Shown here: one piece after another, positions 20,656 through 30,669 of the stretch
How positions within the stretch are numbered: the first letter of the stretch is position 1
How the letters are laid out: each line of letters begins with the position of its first letter
Origin: Chrysophaeum taylorii
Lineage: Eukaryota > Sar > Pelagophyceae > Pelagomonadales > Pelagomonadaceae
NCBI GenBank assembly: GCA_029834535.1
Contig: JAQMWT010000011.1
Span: 124,001-188,000, forward strand
Reading direction: 5' to 3'
Length of the DNA stretch: 64,000 nucleotides
Position numbers and translations under genes: made by a program
Notes under the pieces: model-generated
What the model saw: the letters and a program-made list of their open reading frames with translations, nothing else
Told to the model about the DNA's origin: nothing
Databases searched by the model: none

Positions 20656-20744
20656 TGTGAGGAAGCTATGACACTTACCCCTGTACCACGCATCTAATAT
20701 CCCTACGTCATTCATTCCCTTATCGCTAGTGTAACGCCAGTTGT
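20656..20744 (+). repeat. 3' LTR of copia copy B
   Basis: Begins TGTGAGGAAGCTATGACACT and runs to about AACGCCAGTTGT, where the terminal CA is eroded. Preceded by the family's polypyrimidine/purine tract (CTTTTCTTTCTTTTCCAG). Confidence 0.75.
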
Positions 20745-20880
20745 CTGTCTTTAAATGTCGACTGCTAAGAGGGGGGGGTGTCTGTCTTTAAATGTCGACT
20801 GCTAAGAGGGGGGGGTGAGTGGGGAGCATGAAGGATGTGGGTGGGTTGTCTGTCTGTCACAAGAAAGAAAACATAACAAT
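20745..20880. repeat. Repeat flanking copia B, shared with the flank of copia C
   Basis: TTTAAATGTCGACTGCTAAG plus a G-run occurs twice in tandem, followed by GGGGAGCATGAAGGATGTGG and GTCTGTCTGTC. The reverse complement stands at 36,405-36,480, next to copy C. Confidence 0.8.
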
Positions 20881-20959
20881 GTCGGGACTTGAAACTCCTT
20901 AACGTTTATGCGCAGAGTTCGAGTTAGACCCAATGCCGGTGTAGCGTTAAGATTAACCT

Positions 20960-21640
20960 GAGATTCTTGCCCACGGTCAGATCCTCCTCAACATCGCCAT
21001 CACCTAATCAACCGCGGACTATAGCACGAACCATCTGGCATAACGCATTACTCGGCCGCGTCCTCACCTCCCTCCGCGAAGCCGGCATCCCCGCCTTGTC
21101 CGAGGTCTTCGGCATCTTTGCTGACGTCGTCGCCCCTGCTATCCGCTCCCGTCTCTACGGCCGATATCAAGGCAACCTCGCCCTGCGTCATGTCGTACCT
21201 GGCATCCTTCCCACCCTTTACCTGTCGTCCGGCGAAAAGACCATACCGAGTACCTCAATCACGCTCGAGACATCGACGCCACCATCAACTACACCCGGCT
21301 GGCTCTGTGGAACAGCGGCCACGCAGCTACGGCACGGTTGCTGGCCTCCTCTTTGATACCTTCGGCGAGGCTTTTTCTTGCGGCATTGCCACGAAGAACT
21401 CGCCAAAACCTGCGCCGTGCACTCGCAGCGCGGACATGGGTGGAAAGTGGCCGTGCCAACTTTGAGCACCGAGACGGCCCTAAAAAGTCGCCTTATGTAC
21501 CTTCCGCGAGCGGGGGATCCTCAGCGCCCTGGGCCGGGCTGTGCCCTCACCGCCCACGGCCAGCTCGCTGCCCCAGGCTGCCTGCCGCACCTGGGCCGCC
21601 CGCGCCCAGCAGGACGTCACGCTGAAGTCGTCGCCCGGCG
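20960..21640 (+). pseudogene. Unrecognised frameshifted coding remnant
   Basis: Three consecutive frame segments read like one protein: HNALLGRVLTSLREAGIPAL and LYGRYQGNLALRHVVPGILP; then EYLNHARDIDATINYTRLAL; then CHEELAKTCAVHSQRGHGWK and VPTLSTETALKSRL. The helix-rich first part and a Cys/His-containing later part could belong to a transposase or viral-like protein, but I do not recognise it. Two or more frame changes are needed. From 21,640 to 21,959 I see only a G-rich stretch and the likely promoter of the next gene. Confidence 0.35.
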
Positions 21641-21959
21641 GGACGACCTGCGGGCGGGGCGGGGCGGGGCCCCTCCTCTCTTCGCCTTCGCCGGCCCTCG
21701 AGGCACCACACTCGTCACCACAACCCTGCCCTCAAGAAAAGCCAATGGTGTGTTCGTCATTTGAACAAGCCCTCTTCGAACTCCAACAATTCTGGGAATG
21801 GTAGTGGGCATAGTTGAAGCTTCTTTGATTCGAGCGCAGGTACTATCATTTTGAAGTCATTTAAGGTTTGGAAGACATGCGGGGGATCAACGGTGTGGTG
21901 TTGTCCGTCAACGATTTGGTGGTATCTATTTCTCCAAAAAAGCCGGGCACCGCCTGGTG

Positions 21960-24900
21960 ATGGCGCGGTTCGCTTTGGTCGTCGTCGTCGTCCATCAAGT
22001 GATGATGCTGATTATTGGCGTGTTGCAGCAACGAGGACACGTGGTGGCAGCAGCATCATCCTGGGCTCGTCCTCGGCGGCGGCTCGAGGAGGAGGAGGAG
22101 GGGGGGGTCGTATGCCTCGACCTCGTGATGAGGGACGACTGGGGGGACGGGTGGAACGGCGCGCAGTACTGGTTCGCGAACGACGAAGGCATCGTGTTCG
22201 CGAGCGGCACGATGGACAACGGGGGCGAGCAAACGACGACGATTTGCTTCGAGGACGCGCCCGCGTGCTTCTCGACGGCGGTTGACTCGGGGGATTACCC
22301 GTCCGAAATCTCCTGGACGCTCGGCGACGTGCTGAGTGGTGGCGCGCCCGAACCGCGACGGGAGTTTTACGTTCTGGCGAACGGCGACGTCGTCGCGGGG
22401 TCGCCATGCACTCGCGCTCCGACCGCGAGTCCCGCGCCTACGGCGAGTCCCGCGCCGTCGCCAGCGCCCACGAGTCCCCGCGCGCTCCGGGACGCCTCGT
22501 GCGACTTTGAGTCGGTCGACATGTGCGGCTGGAAGACCGGGGGGGGGACATCATCATCATCATCTTATCTCTGGATTCGCTACGGCGGGCCGACCCCGTC
22601 GGTTTCGGGGCCGACGACGGCGTGGGGACATTACGCGTACATCGAGGGCTCGACCTTAAACATGCCGCACAAAGGCCCGTTCTTGTTGACAAGCCCCTTC
22701 TTCGACATCGACGAGGGGCTCGACGCTGCCTACATCCAGTTTTACTACCACATGTACGGCGGCGGCGAGCTGGCGGTCGAGTATTCGCTCGACGGAGCGT
22801 CGTGGATGCCGCAAGGCTGGAACGAGAGCGGCGACCAGGGACCTCGGTGGCAGTCGAGTGGCTTCCTCGAGATCCCCTCGACAACCCGGGCGGTTCGTTT
22901 CGTGGCGTACACCGGCGCCGATGCGACGAGCGATATCGCACTCGACAACGTAACGCTATCGCCGCTCTCGCCTACGTCTTCGCCCTCGCACACCCCTGCG
23001 CCAACCGCTTCCTGCTTCGAGCTCTTGATGACCGATTCGTACGGCGACGGGTGGCAGGGCGCCGAGTATGCGATCATCGCAGATGATGGTCGCGACGTGG
23101 TGCAGGAAGGAACGTTGAACGACGGCTACGCCGAAACTGACGTAATTTGCGTCGACGACGCTCCGACGTGCTTGACAATTCAGGTGAGCACGGGCAATTT
23201 CGACAGCGAGATTTCGTGGACGCTCGGTGGTGGCGTCGTGAGTGGCGGCGCGCCTCTCGTCTCGGGTCGGGAGTTTTATGTCCTACCGGGCGGCGAAATC
23301 GCGAACGGGTCTTGTACCTTCGCGCCGAGCGCGAGTCCGGAACCGTCCCTTTCTCCGACCCACACCGTCTCTCCCTCCTCCACCAGAGCGCCAACCCTCT
23401 TCGCCCCCTGCTTTGATTTTGTGATGAGGGACAATCACGGCGACGGCGGGTGGAACGGCGCCGAGTATCGGATCCTGAACGACACGCGCGTCGTCCGAAC
23501 CGGCACGATGGTCGGCTTTTTCGAGCAGATCGAAACAATATGCGTCGACCGCACGCCGGTGTGTTTGTCGATCGAGATCAGTTCGGGGACCTTCGATTCG
23601 CAAATCTCGTGGACGCTTGGCCAAACGCTGAGCGGCGGCGCGCCGGAGCCAGGTCTCGATTTCTACGTGCTTCCCGGAGGGAACGTCGTCGCGGCTCCTT
23701 GCGCTCTCGAGCCCTCGCCGGCGAGCGCGTCGCTTATGCCAGCCTTCGTCCCAACATCGATAATATCTACGTACGTGGGCTTGGCTCTCGCGGCTGCTGG
23801 GAGCCCGACGACGACGACGAGCAAGATCGAGGTCGCGAGTACCGTATTCGAATTCGAAGACGAAATATCGATTCTGGACAGAAACGTCGAAATCACGAGC
23901 GTTGGCGGCGGTAACGCAGTCTTCGATGGCGGATCGCGAACTCGCTTGTTCGTGCTAAGCAACGCGACGTTGCTCTTGTCGCGCATCGTGCTCGTTAACG
24001 GCAGTGCGTTTTCGGGTGGAGGCTGCGCGCTCGCGACCAAAGGCTCGCTCCTGCGTTTCGTCGACTCCGAGGCGACCGCGTGTCGGGCGAGCGCCGGCGG
24101 TGCATTCTATCTCGATGAGAGCTACCTCACGGCAACAAACTCCAGCTTATCCTCGAATACTGCAACCTCGGCACCTTACCAGTGTCTTTTTTTTTGCCCT
24201 TTCAAGCGCCATCGACTGATGATATGCTTCAGGATGGCGGGGTTACCTTTGTCACTTCCTCGAGCTCTACGAGTTTCGCTGGCTGCACGCTCGATTCGAA
24301 TTCAGCGGTATGAGACATCAAGATCCGCAGCGTCGAAGGGAATGTTTTGTTTTCATTTGATTTGATTTGATTTGATTTGATTTGTTTGTTTGTGGGGGTG
24401 GCGTCGCTTCGTCGAACTCTTTTTGATTTCCGCTCGCAGGTCGACGTGCGCCGCCAAACAGTGTTGTTAATAATAACCATTTGCTTCCTCCTACTACTAG
24501 GCCTTATTAGTGACACACTCTCTTCTTGTGTAGAAAGGTGGCTTTGCTTTGATCACGCTTTCGAGCGCGATGAGCCTGGTTGACTGCAATCTTACAAATC
24601 ACGTCTCCGTGCGCATACGCGGTGTCTCTTTGCTGTCGTATTGACGGGTTGATGTTGTTGTATGCTCCTCCCTCGCAGGGCGGGGTGCGCCAACCAGTGC
24701 CGCATATTCTAGAACTTTGAGCGCAGCCAATTTTCGTGTGCTGTTTGATTGTTTGTTTGCAGTGGGGAGGCGTATTTTTCGTGTCGCACTCGAGCTCGAT
24801 AAGCGTGGTAAGCAGCCTCTTCGCGAATAGCGTTGCCGTACGACAAATAAACAGCGTCCTCCCTCCCTCCCTCCCTCCCTCCCTCCCTCCTGGAAAATGT

Positions 24901-27900
24901 AAACTGTTGTCTCCAACGCGAGCGTCGCGTGCTCGAATGACAACACTCCCCGCAGGGCGCGGTGCGGCTGCCGGTGCCACGAACGTGTCATTTCCTCCTC
25001 CGCGCGAACGATGATGGTTCGCAAACGCTTTGTTTGTGTGCTGCCTGCAGCTTGATGGAGGCGTCGTGTTTCTGTACTACTGGAGTACGATGAGCGTCGA
25101 GAACTGCCTCTTCGTCTCGAACCAAGCGGTGCGACTGGGGGGTGTTTCCTTTGTCTGCCTTTCGCTACGTATCTCGGGTTCATCCTCCTGACGCGGTGCA
25201 CGTTTTGTGGTCATTCTCGCAGGGCAGAGTGCGCAAAGCAGCGTCGCGCGAACGATTGCGCATAGCAGTCACAGTCAACCAATCGTGTCTGCAGTGGGCT
25301 GGCATTGCGTACCTCGCTTACTTCTGCACGGTGACCATCGCGGGCAGCACGTTCGTAAATAATTCGGCCGTGCGACAATCAATTTCAGCAGCGTCCAAGG
25401 GTATTTATTTATTTATTTATTTATTTGATGCTTGGTTGTGACCCTTTTTGGTGACGTGACCTGTCTCTCGTACGTACGTACGTTGTCCCGTCGTCGGAGG
25501 GCTGCTGACAACACAGGTCCGAGTGCGCCAGACGGCGCCGCGAGCGACTTGATTTCTTTCTACGACGAAGAAAAATACTCGCGAGCTCCAGGTCGGCGGG
25601 ATAACTTACCTCTACGACTTTTGCGCGGTGGAGATCACGGACAGCAATCTCGAGGCAAACGCAGCCGTGCGCAAAGAAAGAAAAAAGCACTCGCCAATGG
25701 AATGACGACCCCCGCAGGACCGGGTGCGCCGGCCAGTGCTGGGGAGAACGCGTCGCCCAACTTGCGTTGTTCGCAGTGGGCTGGCATCGCGCTGTTGTGG
25801 AACGAGAGCGAGATGAGCGTCGAGAACAGCGTGCTCGCGTCGAACTCGGCCGTAAGACGATCGTTAAGCAGCGTTGAATGCCATCTTTCTCTGAGCGCTT
25901 TCTTTGATCTGTCGCTTCGTGGCTCGATGGCACTCGGAGTGATCATCGCGCGCGTGCTCTTCTTGTTCGCAGAACTTCGGGGGCGTCGCGTATTTGGCGA
26001 TGAATAGCGCGATGACGGTCTCGAACAGCGAGCTCAAGGAGAACTCCGCGGTAAGACGACGAGTCAGCGTCGTTCGTTTTCTTCTTTTGGTGTTGCCTCT
26101 TTAGTCGTCGCCCGCCCGATGTTTGTCAGCGTCGCGCGCGATCACGCGAACGTCGCAGGCGGACGTACGCCGACGGCCAGCGTCTCGCGAACAAGACGTC
26201 GATGTTTTGCAACGGTCGATCGATCTCGCGTGCTATCTTCTTCTTCTTCTTCTTCAGGATGGGGGTGTCTTTTATTTGGCAAGCACGAGCACGACGATCG
26301 TAGCGAATAGCACCCTCGAATCCAATTATCCGGTAGACGCGCGGCGTCTGACGACCACTCGTACTCTTCTATCGAAGGAAACATGCGGACGCGTCATAAT
26401 CTCTTTGTCTTTGCAGGCCTGGGTGCGCCATCCATCCATCCATCCATCCGGGACACCAAAATCTCTCGCGTTTCGCATTTGCTGTAGGAGGCTGGAGTTG
26501 CCTACGTATCGCACGCGAGCTCGCTGGCGCTCGACAACTGCACGCTCGAAGAAAATTCTGCTGACGTATGCGCGCACAGAGTCCGTCCGTCCGTCCGCCG
26601 ATAATGCCCGATAACGCGACCTTCGGCGGCATCATAGAGCTTGGGCGGGGCCTTGTTTCTCGAAACGAAGAGTACGTTAGTGCTCCGCGCGACGACGCTC
26701 GTCAACAACACGGCGCCCTTGTCCGGAGCCCTGCATTGCCAGGTACGAGAGTCTTCTTCTGCTCGCTTTGAGAGTGTTGCTTTTTTTTCTCCCAGACGTC
26801 GAGTACTATATACGCGGCATTCACGACCCTCGAACCGCCGTTTTCGACCGAGTTCAATTTGGCCGAAACATGCGTTTTGCGAGTCGCGCGGCGTCCTCTT
26901 ACTTGGGCACGCACTATATCACATCGCTCAGCAGGTTCTTCTATCTCGCGAACAACGATGGCTCGGCCGAAATGCAGAGCATCATGAGCGGTGCGATAAG
27001 CGACGCCGGGACGACCGACATGCGATACTGGACCTACCCCTGCGGGGCGGGTGCGTTGACGACAAAACCGATCAAAAACCGGTGCGCCCAGGCCAATACT
27101 CGTCAGATGGGCTCGAGCATGGGAACTCGAAGGAATACGTCGATGCCAACAACGTAACCATCGACGAGAACGACCCGACCTGCGACGCGGGTCTCGAACC
27201 GACTCGGCCGACGGCGTGTTCTGCGAGTTGCGTCCCCTGTAAGAACACGCGCCGCCAGTGTATTCATTCTTACACTCTCTAACTTCCTTCTCATACGCAG
27301 GTCCGAGCGGAAAGTACTCTGAAATCTCGCTCGATCGCTATTCTCTCGTGGGCGAGGGCTCTTGCGATGCCTGTATTACGACGCGGTTGCTCGCGCGTTG
27401 ACCGATACTCGAGCTCAGGTCCCGTCGGTCGATTTCTAGCCGACGATGGCATGGATGCGTCGCTCCACGACGAGGAGGCCGATTGCGAATTATGTGAGTT
27501 GTTCTTCCGCTAATTTCGATGCTCGCTCGCTCCGGTCCAGGTCCGCCGGGAAAGTTTGGCAACACGTCTGCCGCGAGCGAATGCATGCTCTGCCCGAATG
27601 GTGCGGCTTTGTTGGTGGACGACGACGGACAGACAGCCACGCGGCCGGCCCCTCCCTTCAGGAACATTCGCAGCCGAGTCGGGGAAGTTGTTTTGCTCGA
27701 CGGCAGAACCGGGATATTACGTCGCCGTTGCTGGTGCCAGCGAACAAATCAAGTGCGCGCCGGGCAAGTTCTCCGCGGGAGGGGCCGTCGAATGTGCAGA
27801 ATGTTGGTACCAGTTCGCATCGAAGAATGAATCATCGAATGAATTAGGCAACCTCGGCGAGTACCAGCCGTCGGATGGGCAAAGTTCTTGTCTGTTGGCG

Positions 27901-30669
27901 TCGCCCGGTTTCGTGGTCAAGAGCAGCGGGCTGACGAGCCAAATCGCATGTGCCACGACTTACAGCGTCCAAAGCTTGGCACGAAATACTGCCTGTTGTG
28001 TAGGCGAGCAGGGGACGTTTGCGGCCGGCTCCGCGAACACGGAATGCGCGCCGTAACCACCGTCGTCCTTATTAGAAAGACGGACCGACAAAAAATTGCG
28101 CAGGTGTTCGCTAGGCTCGTTCAACGACGAGGTGGGCCAATCTTCCTGCAGGTCTGAGCGCCGGTTTTTTTCTTTCTTCTTGGAAAGAAAAAGCTCAACT
28201 TAGGCGATGCCCGAGCCCGATGACAACTCGGCAGCCCGGTAGCCTGGTGTGCGATGCCTGCGAGGTGCGGTCGTCGTCGTCGTCGTCGTCGACGCTACGA
28301 ACGAAGAAAAAGAAGAAGAAGAAAACCCTGGGTTGTTGTAGGCATCGTTTTACTGGGACACGGTGCGGTTCGCCAATTTCGAGCGGCTAAACGGGACTCT
28401 GTGCGCGGAGTGCTGCGTGCGATGCGAGAGCGCGTGCCCCGAGGACGACGACGCGTGCCACCGGTGCGACGCGAAAGGAGGGGTCACCCTCGAAACATTT
28501 CCCGTCCACCGAGGGTTCTGGCGCGCCGCGTCGTCGTCGTCCAAGGTATACAAGTGCGAGCTCAGCGGCGCTTGCCTCGGCGGTACCGACGCGCGGACGA
28601 GAGCACGGTGTAGCCGCGGTCATCGCGGCGCTCTTTGCGGTGCGACGAGTCCCGACGATGATGGTTCATAATTAGCAGGCGCGTGTCGCCCGGGATTCGA
28701 GATGTCGCCGCTCCGAAAGAAATGCGCGAGTGCTTTTTTGGGTTTGACCAGCCCAACCCAACCCTACCCTTCTCTGTCAGGTGAAGTGCGGGCCGGCAGT
28801 CAAGGTCGTCGCGTCGACGGGCACGGTTATCGTCTTGTTGTTCTTCGCCACCGTTGTCTGCGGCGTCCTCGTCCGAAGGTACGGGCTGTCGGAGGCGTGT
28901 TGGGGAAACGTGGTCGACATTCTGACCGATCGATTCGACTGGCAGCGCAGCGACGAGGTCGTCGAGCAGCGGGGATTCGGGCGGGAACTGTGTCGATCCG
29001 TCATGACCAAGGTCAAGATCGTGGTTGCCTGTTGGCAGATTGCTTCGTCGACAGTCTGGACGATGCCGCACGTCCAGTTTCCTGACCCGTTCGAGGTCAT
29101 GCTCGCGACGGCCAACGCGTGCGTCTATCTCTAAATATGTCGAGATTGTCGTCGTCGTCGTCGTCGTCGTAGGCTCGGTCTCGGTTTTTTTGAAATCGGA
29201 TCGTTCGATTGCATTATCGAAATGTCGTATTTCTACAAGCTCGTGGTCGTGGTCGCTTTGGTCCCGTTCGCGTTCGCGCTCGCGATCGGCGTCGTCTACG
29301 CCGGCACCGTGGTGCGGCTCGAGCTGGGAAACCGCGAGGATCTCGAAACTCGTAAAGAACGGGCGACCTCGGCGGCGACGTACGCCGCGCTCTTGCTCTT
29401 CTACGTAGCCCTCCCGAGTTGCGCGTCTTACACGTTCACTTATTTCTCGTGCGCGCGGTACGACCGCGGCGTGGGTCGCGACGATCTCAAAGTTCTCATA
29501 GCATCGCCCGACATCAAGTGCACGAGCCCGGCCTACCGCGGATGGCGCTGGTTCGTCGCTTTGATGGTCGTCGCGTGGCCGATCGGCGTGCCGCTCTCGA
29601 TAGCCGTGCTCCTCTGGTCCTATCGCCACCGCCTCAATCCACCCGTGCGAGAATCATCGCTGACAGACGACGCAGAAGAAGAAAAGAAGGAGGACGACCT
29701 CGTTTCGCGTCCGTCCCGAGGCACCGAGATGATTCTCTTTCGCGACGAGCTTCGGCATCGGCTGTCGCTGATCCAAGCGCGGAAGATCGAAGCACGCGAG
29801 AAAGATAAACTCCTTCGGCGACTCGAGTTCATCTACGAGGAGTACGAACCTCGCGCCTGGGCGTTCCCAGTCTTCGAGATGATCAGACGAGTCTTCTTGT
29901 CCGCCGTGCTCACGATGTATATCATCTTAGTTTAGAGACGACGAAAAGACGACTTCTTCCTAGGCTTTACCCGGGCTCGATGAGCCAAGTCACCGTGGGC
30001 CTCCTCGGCGCCTTCGTCTCGTATCGCGTCTTTCTCTTCTACCAGCCATACATCAACGCGAACGACGACTTCATCAGCGAGCTCTCCCAGACGCGTGAGT
30101 GCTCGCGTTCGACTCTGTGGTTTAAAATGATATCCCCAGAGCTCGTCATCATCTACTTCGCGGCCTTGGTGGTCTTCACGAGCAAAGCCGCGGGAGAGCA
30201 GGAGGGTGTCTTCTCGAGCGACACCTTCGGCGCCCTCCTCGTCGTGATTTACGTGTCGTCGTTCGTCGTCGCTGTTTTCGCCGTCCTCCTCGAGTTTTAC
30301 GGTCGCACCAAAGTCAACACGGGGGCCGTCACGATCAAGTCTGCCTTCCACAGCGCTCACGAGGTCGCGAGGCAAAGATACACCCGTTTCGCCTCGTACT
30401 TTTCGTCCCAAGAATCCACCACTCTCGAGGACGACGACGACGACGACGACGTCGTCGTCGTCAGGAACGACGACCGCGCCGCCGCCGAAGACCACCGGCT
30501 AGAAGAACGCCAGCAGACGACAGCTTCTTCGTCTTCCAAGGACTCCGGCGACCACCCTCTCGAAGACGTCACGATTGAAATAACTCAGCCCCGCCGCCCG
30601 TCGTCGTCGTCGTCCTCGGATGCACCGCCAAAAAAGTGGGCCGAAGAGGAGAGCGACGACCAAACTTGA
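21960..30669 (+). CDS. Giant secreted/membrane protein: DGWNGAEY repeats, MAM, beta-helix, Cys-rich modules, polytopic C-terminus
   Basis: My splice model has 28 exons plus eight 6-nt microexons and reads about 2,070 codons without interruption. Exon 1 (21,960-24,170, 737 codons) gives a signal peptide (MARFALVVVVVHQVMM), three repeats starting at residues 52, 352 and 484 with the motif DGWNGA(E/Q)Y, a MAM-like domain (CDFESVDMCGW, from about 181), Ser/Thr/Pro linkers, and the first beta-helix coils (from about 636). Exons 2-12 encode more coils. Exons 13-24 encode Cys-rich modules of the CxxGx(Y/F) type. Exons 25-28 give about eight membrane segments and an acidic cytoplasmic tail. This architecture, seen in stramenopile genomes, resembles surface receptors or TRP-like channels; function unknown. 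The start is the ATG at 21,960. Exon 1/2, 13/14 and 24/25 junctions need GC-AG introns. Single-base errors cannot be excluded. Confidence 0.75.
24233..26742 (+). other. Beta-helix exon array with 6-nt microexons (part of 21,960-30,669)
   Basis: Coil exons, all phase 0: 24,233-24,307; 24,534-24,602; 24,763-24,837; 25,051-25,128; 25,295-25,369; 25,592-25,666; 25,777-25,851; 25,973-26,050; 26,258-26,332; 26,488-26,565; 26,638-26,742. Almost all are 75 or 78 nt and read (x)GGVxYL...SxxSxxNSxLxxNSA. Between most pairs stands AG, six bases starting with G, then GTGCG or GTACG: 24,440-24,445; 24,679-24,684; 24,955-24,960; 25,223-25,228; 25,517-25,522; 25,718-25,723; 26,159-26,164; 26,417-26,422. With the two extra residues per turn the coil length is mostly 27. 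At the two junctions without a microexon (25,852-25,972 and 26,566-26,637), the next exon itself carries the extra residues (NF, SL). The microexons are inferred from sequence only. Confidence 0.7.
26935..28725 (+). other. Cys-rich GCC2/GCC3-like module exons (part of 21,960-30,669)
   Basis: Exons 14-24: 26,935-27,050; 27,092-27,238; 27,301-27,372; 27,419-27,493; 27,541-27,600; 27,662-27,802; 27,848-28,052; 28,104-28,151; 28,204-28,264; 28,342-28,639; 28,679-28,725. Each module starts CxxGx(Y/F), e.g. CPSGKYS, CPVGRF, CPPGKFG, CNLGEYQPSDG, CSLGSFNDE, as in ephrin-receptor-like GCC2/GCC3 domains. Four introns split the first Cys codon (T|GT or T|GC, phase 1). Introns are 39-77 nt. The last large exon carries VHRGFWRA and SRGHRGALCGA, which in related algal proteins precedes the membrane part. 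Confidence 0.7.
28781..30669 (+). other. Polytopic membrane domain exons (part of 21,960-30,669)
   Basis: Exons 25-28: 28,781-29,118; 29,173-29,916; 29,964-30,094; 30,140-30,669. Hydrophobic segments include VIVLLFFATVVCGVLV, LVVVVALVPFAFALAIGV, YAALLLFYVALPSCASY, FVALMVVAWPIGVPLSIAVL, VGLLGAFVSYRVFLFY, LVIIYFAALVVF and FGALLVVIYVSSFVVAVFAV, with DCIIEMSYFYKL in the style of the TRP-like C-terminal domain of GCC2-containing protist proteins. The tail has a D-run and many acidic residues (30,430-30,669) and ends at TGA. The 45-nt intron 30,095-30,139 is a multiple of three without a stop, so its retention would not break the frame. Confidence 0.7.

Larger units (their letters stand above)
16438..20744 (+). 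mobile_element. Ty1/copia LTR retrotransposon, copy B (decayed, subfamily II)
   Basis: Plus-strand element with a degenerate 5' LTR (16,438-16,512), an exact primer-binding site TGGTACCAGGTG at 16,513-16,524, gag remnants (MSSIEIQASKL, NFTRLYKRITDVYMG), a segment of about 1.3 kb not found in copies A or D (17,640-18,970), RT and RNase H remnants (19,180-20,510) and a 3' LTR (20,656 to about 20,744). Protease and integrase are missing. Many stops and indels make it the oldest copy. The 3' flank is a repeat also found beside copy C. The block that replaces integrase is shared with copy C. Confidence 0.85.

Noticed and set aside
24361-24385. (TTTGA)n, (CCCT)n at 24,868-24,892 and (TTTA)n at 25,400-25,425 as independent elements
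   Set aside because: They lie inside introns of the giant gene and look like simple slippage tracts.
28562-29629. 355-codon minus-strand open frame
   Set aside because: Antisense to membrane exons of the giant gene; RERERDR-type low complexity.
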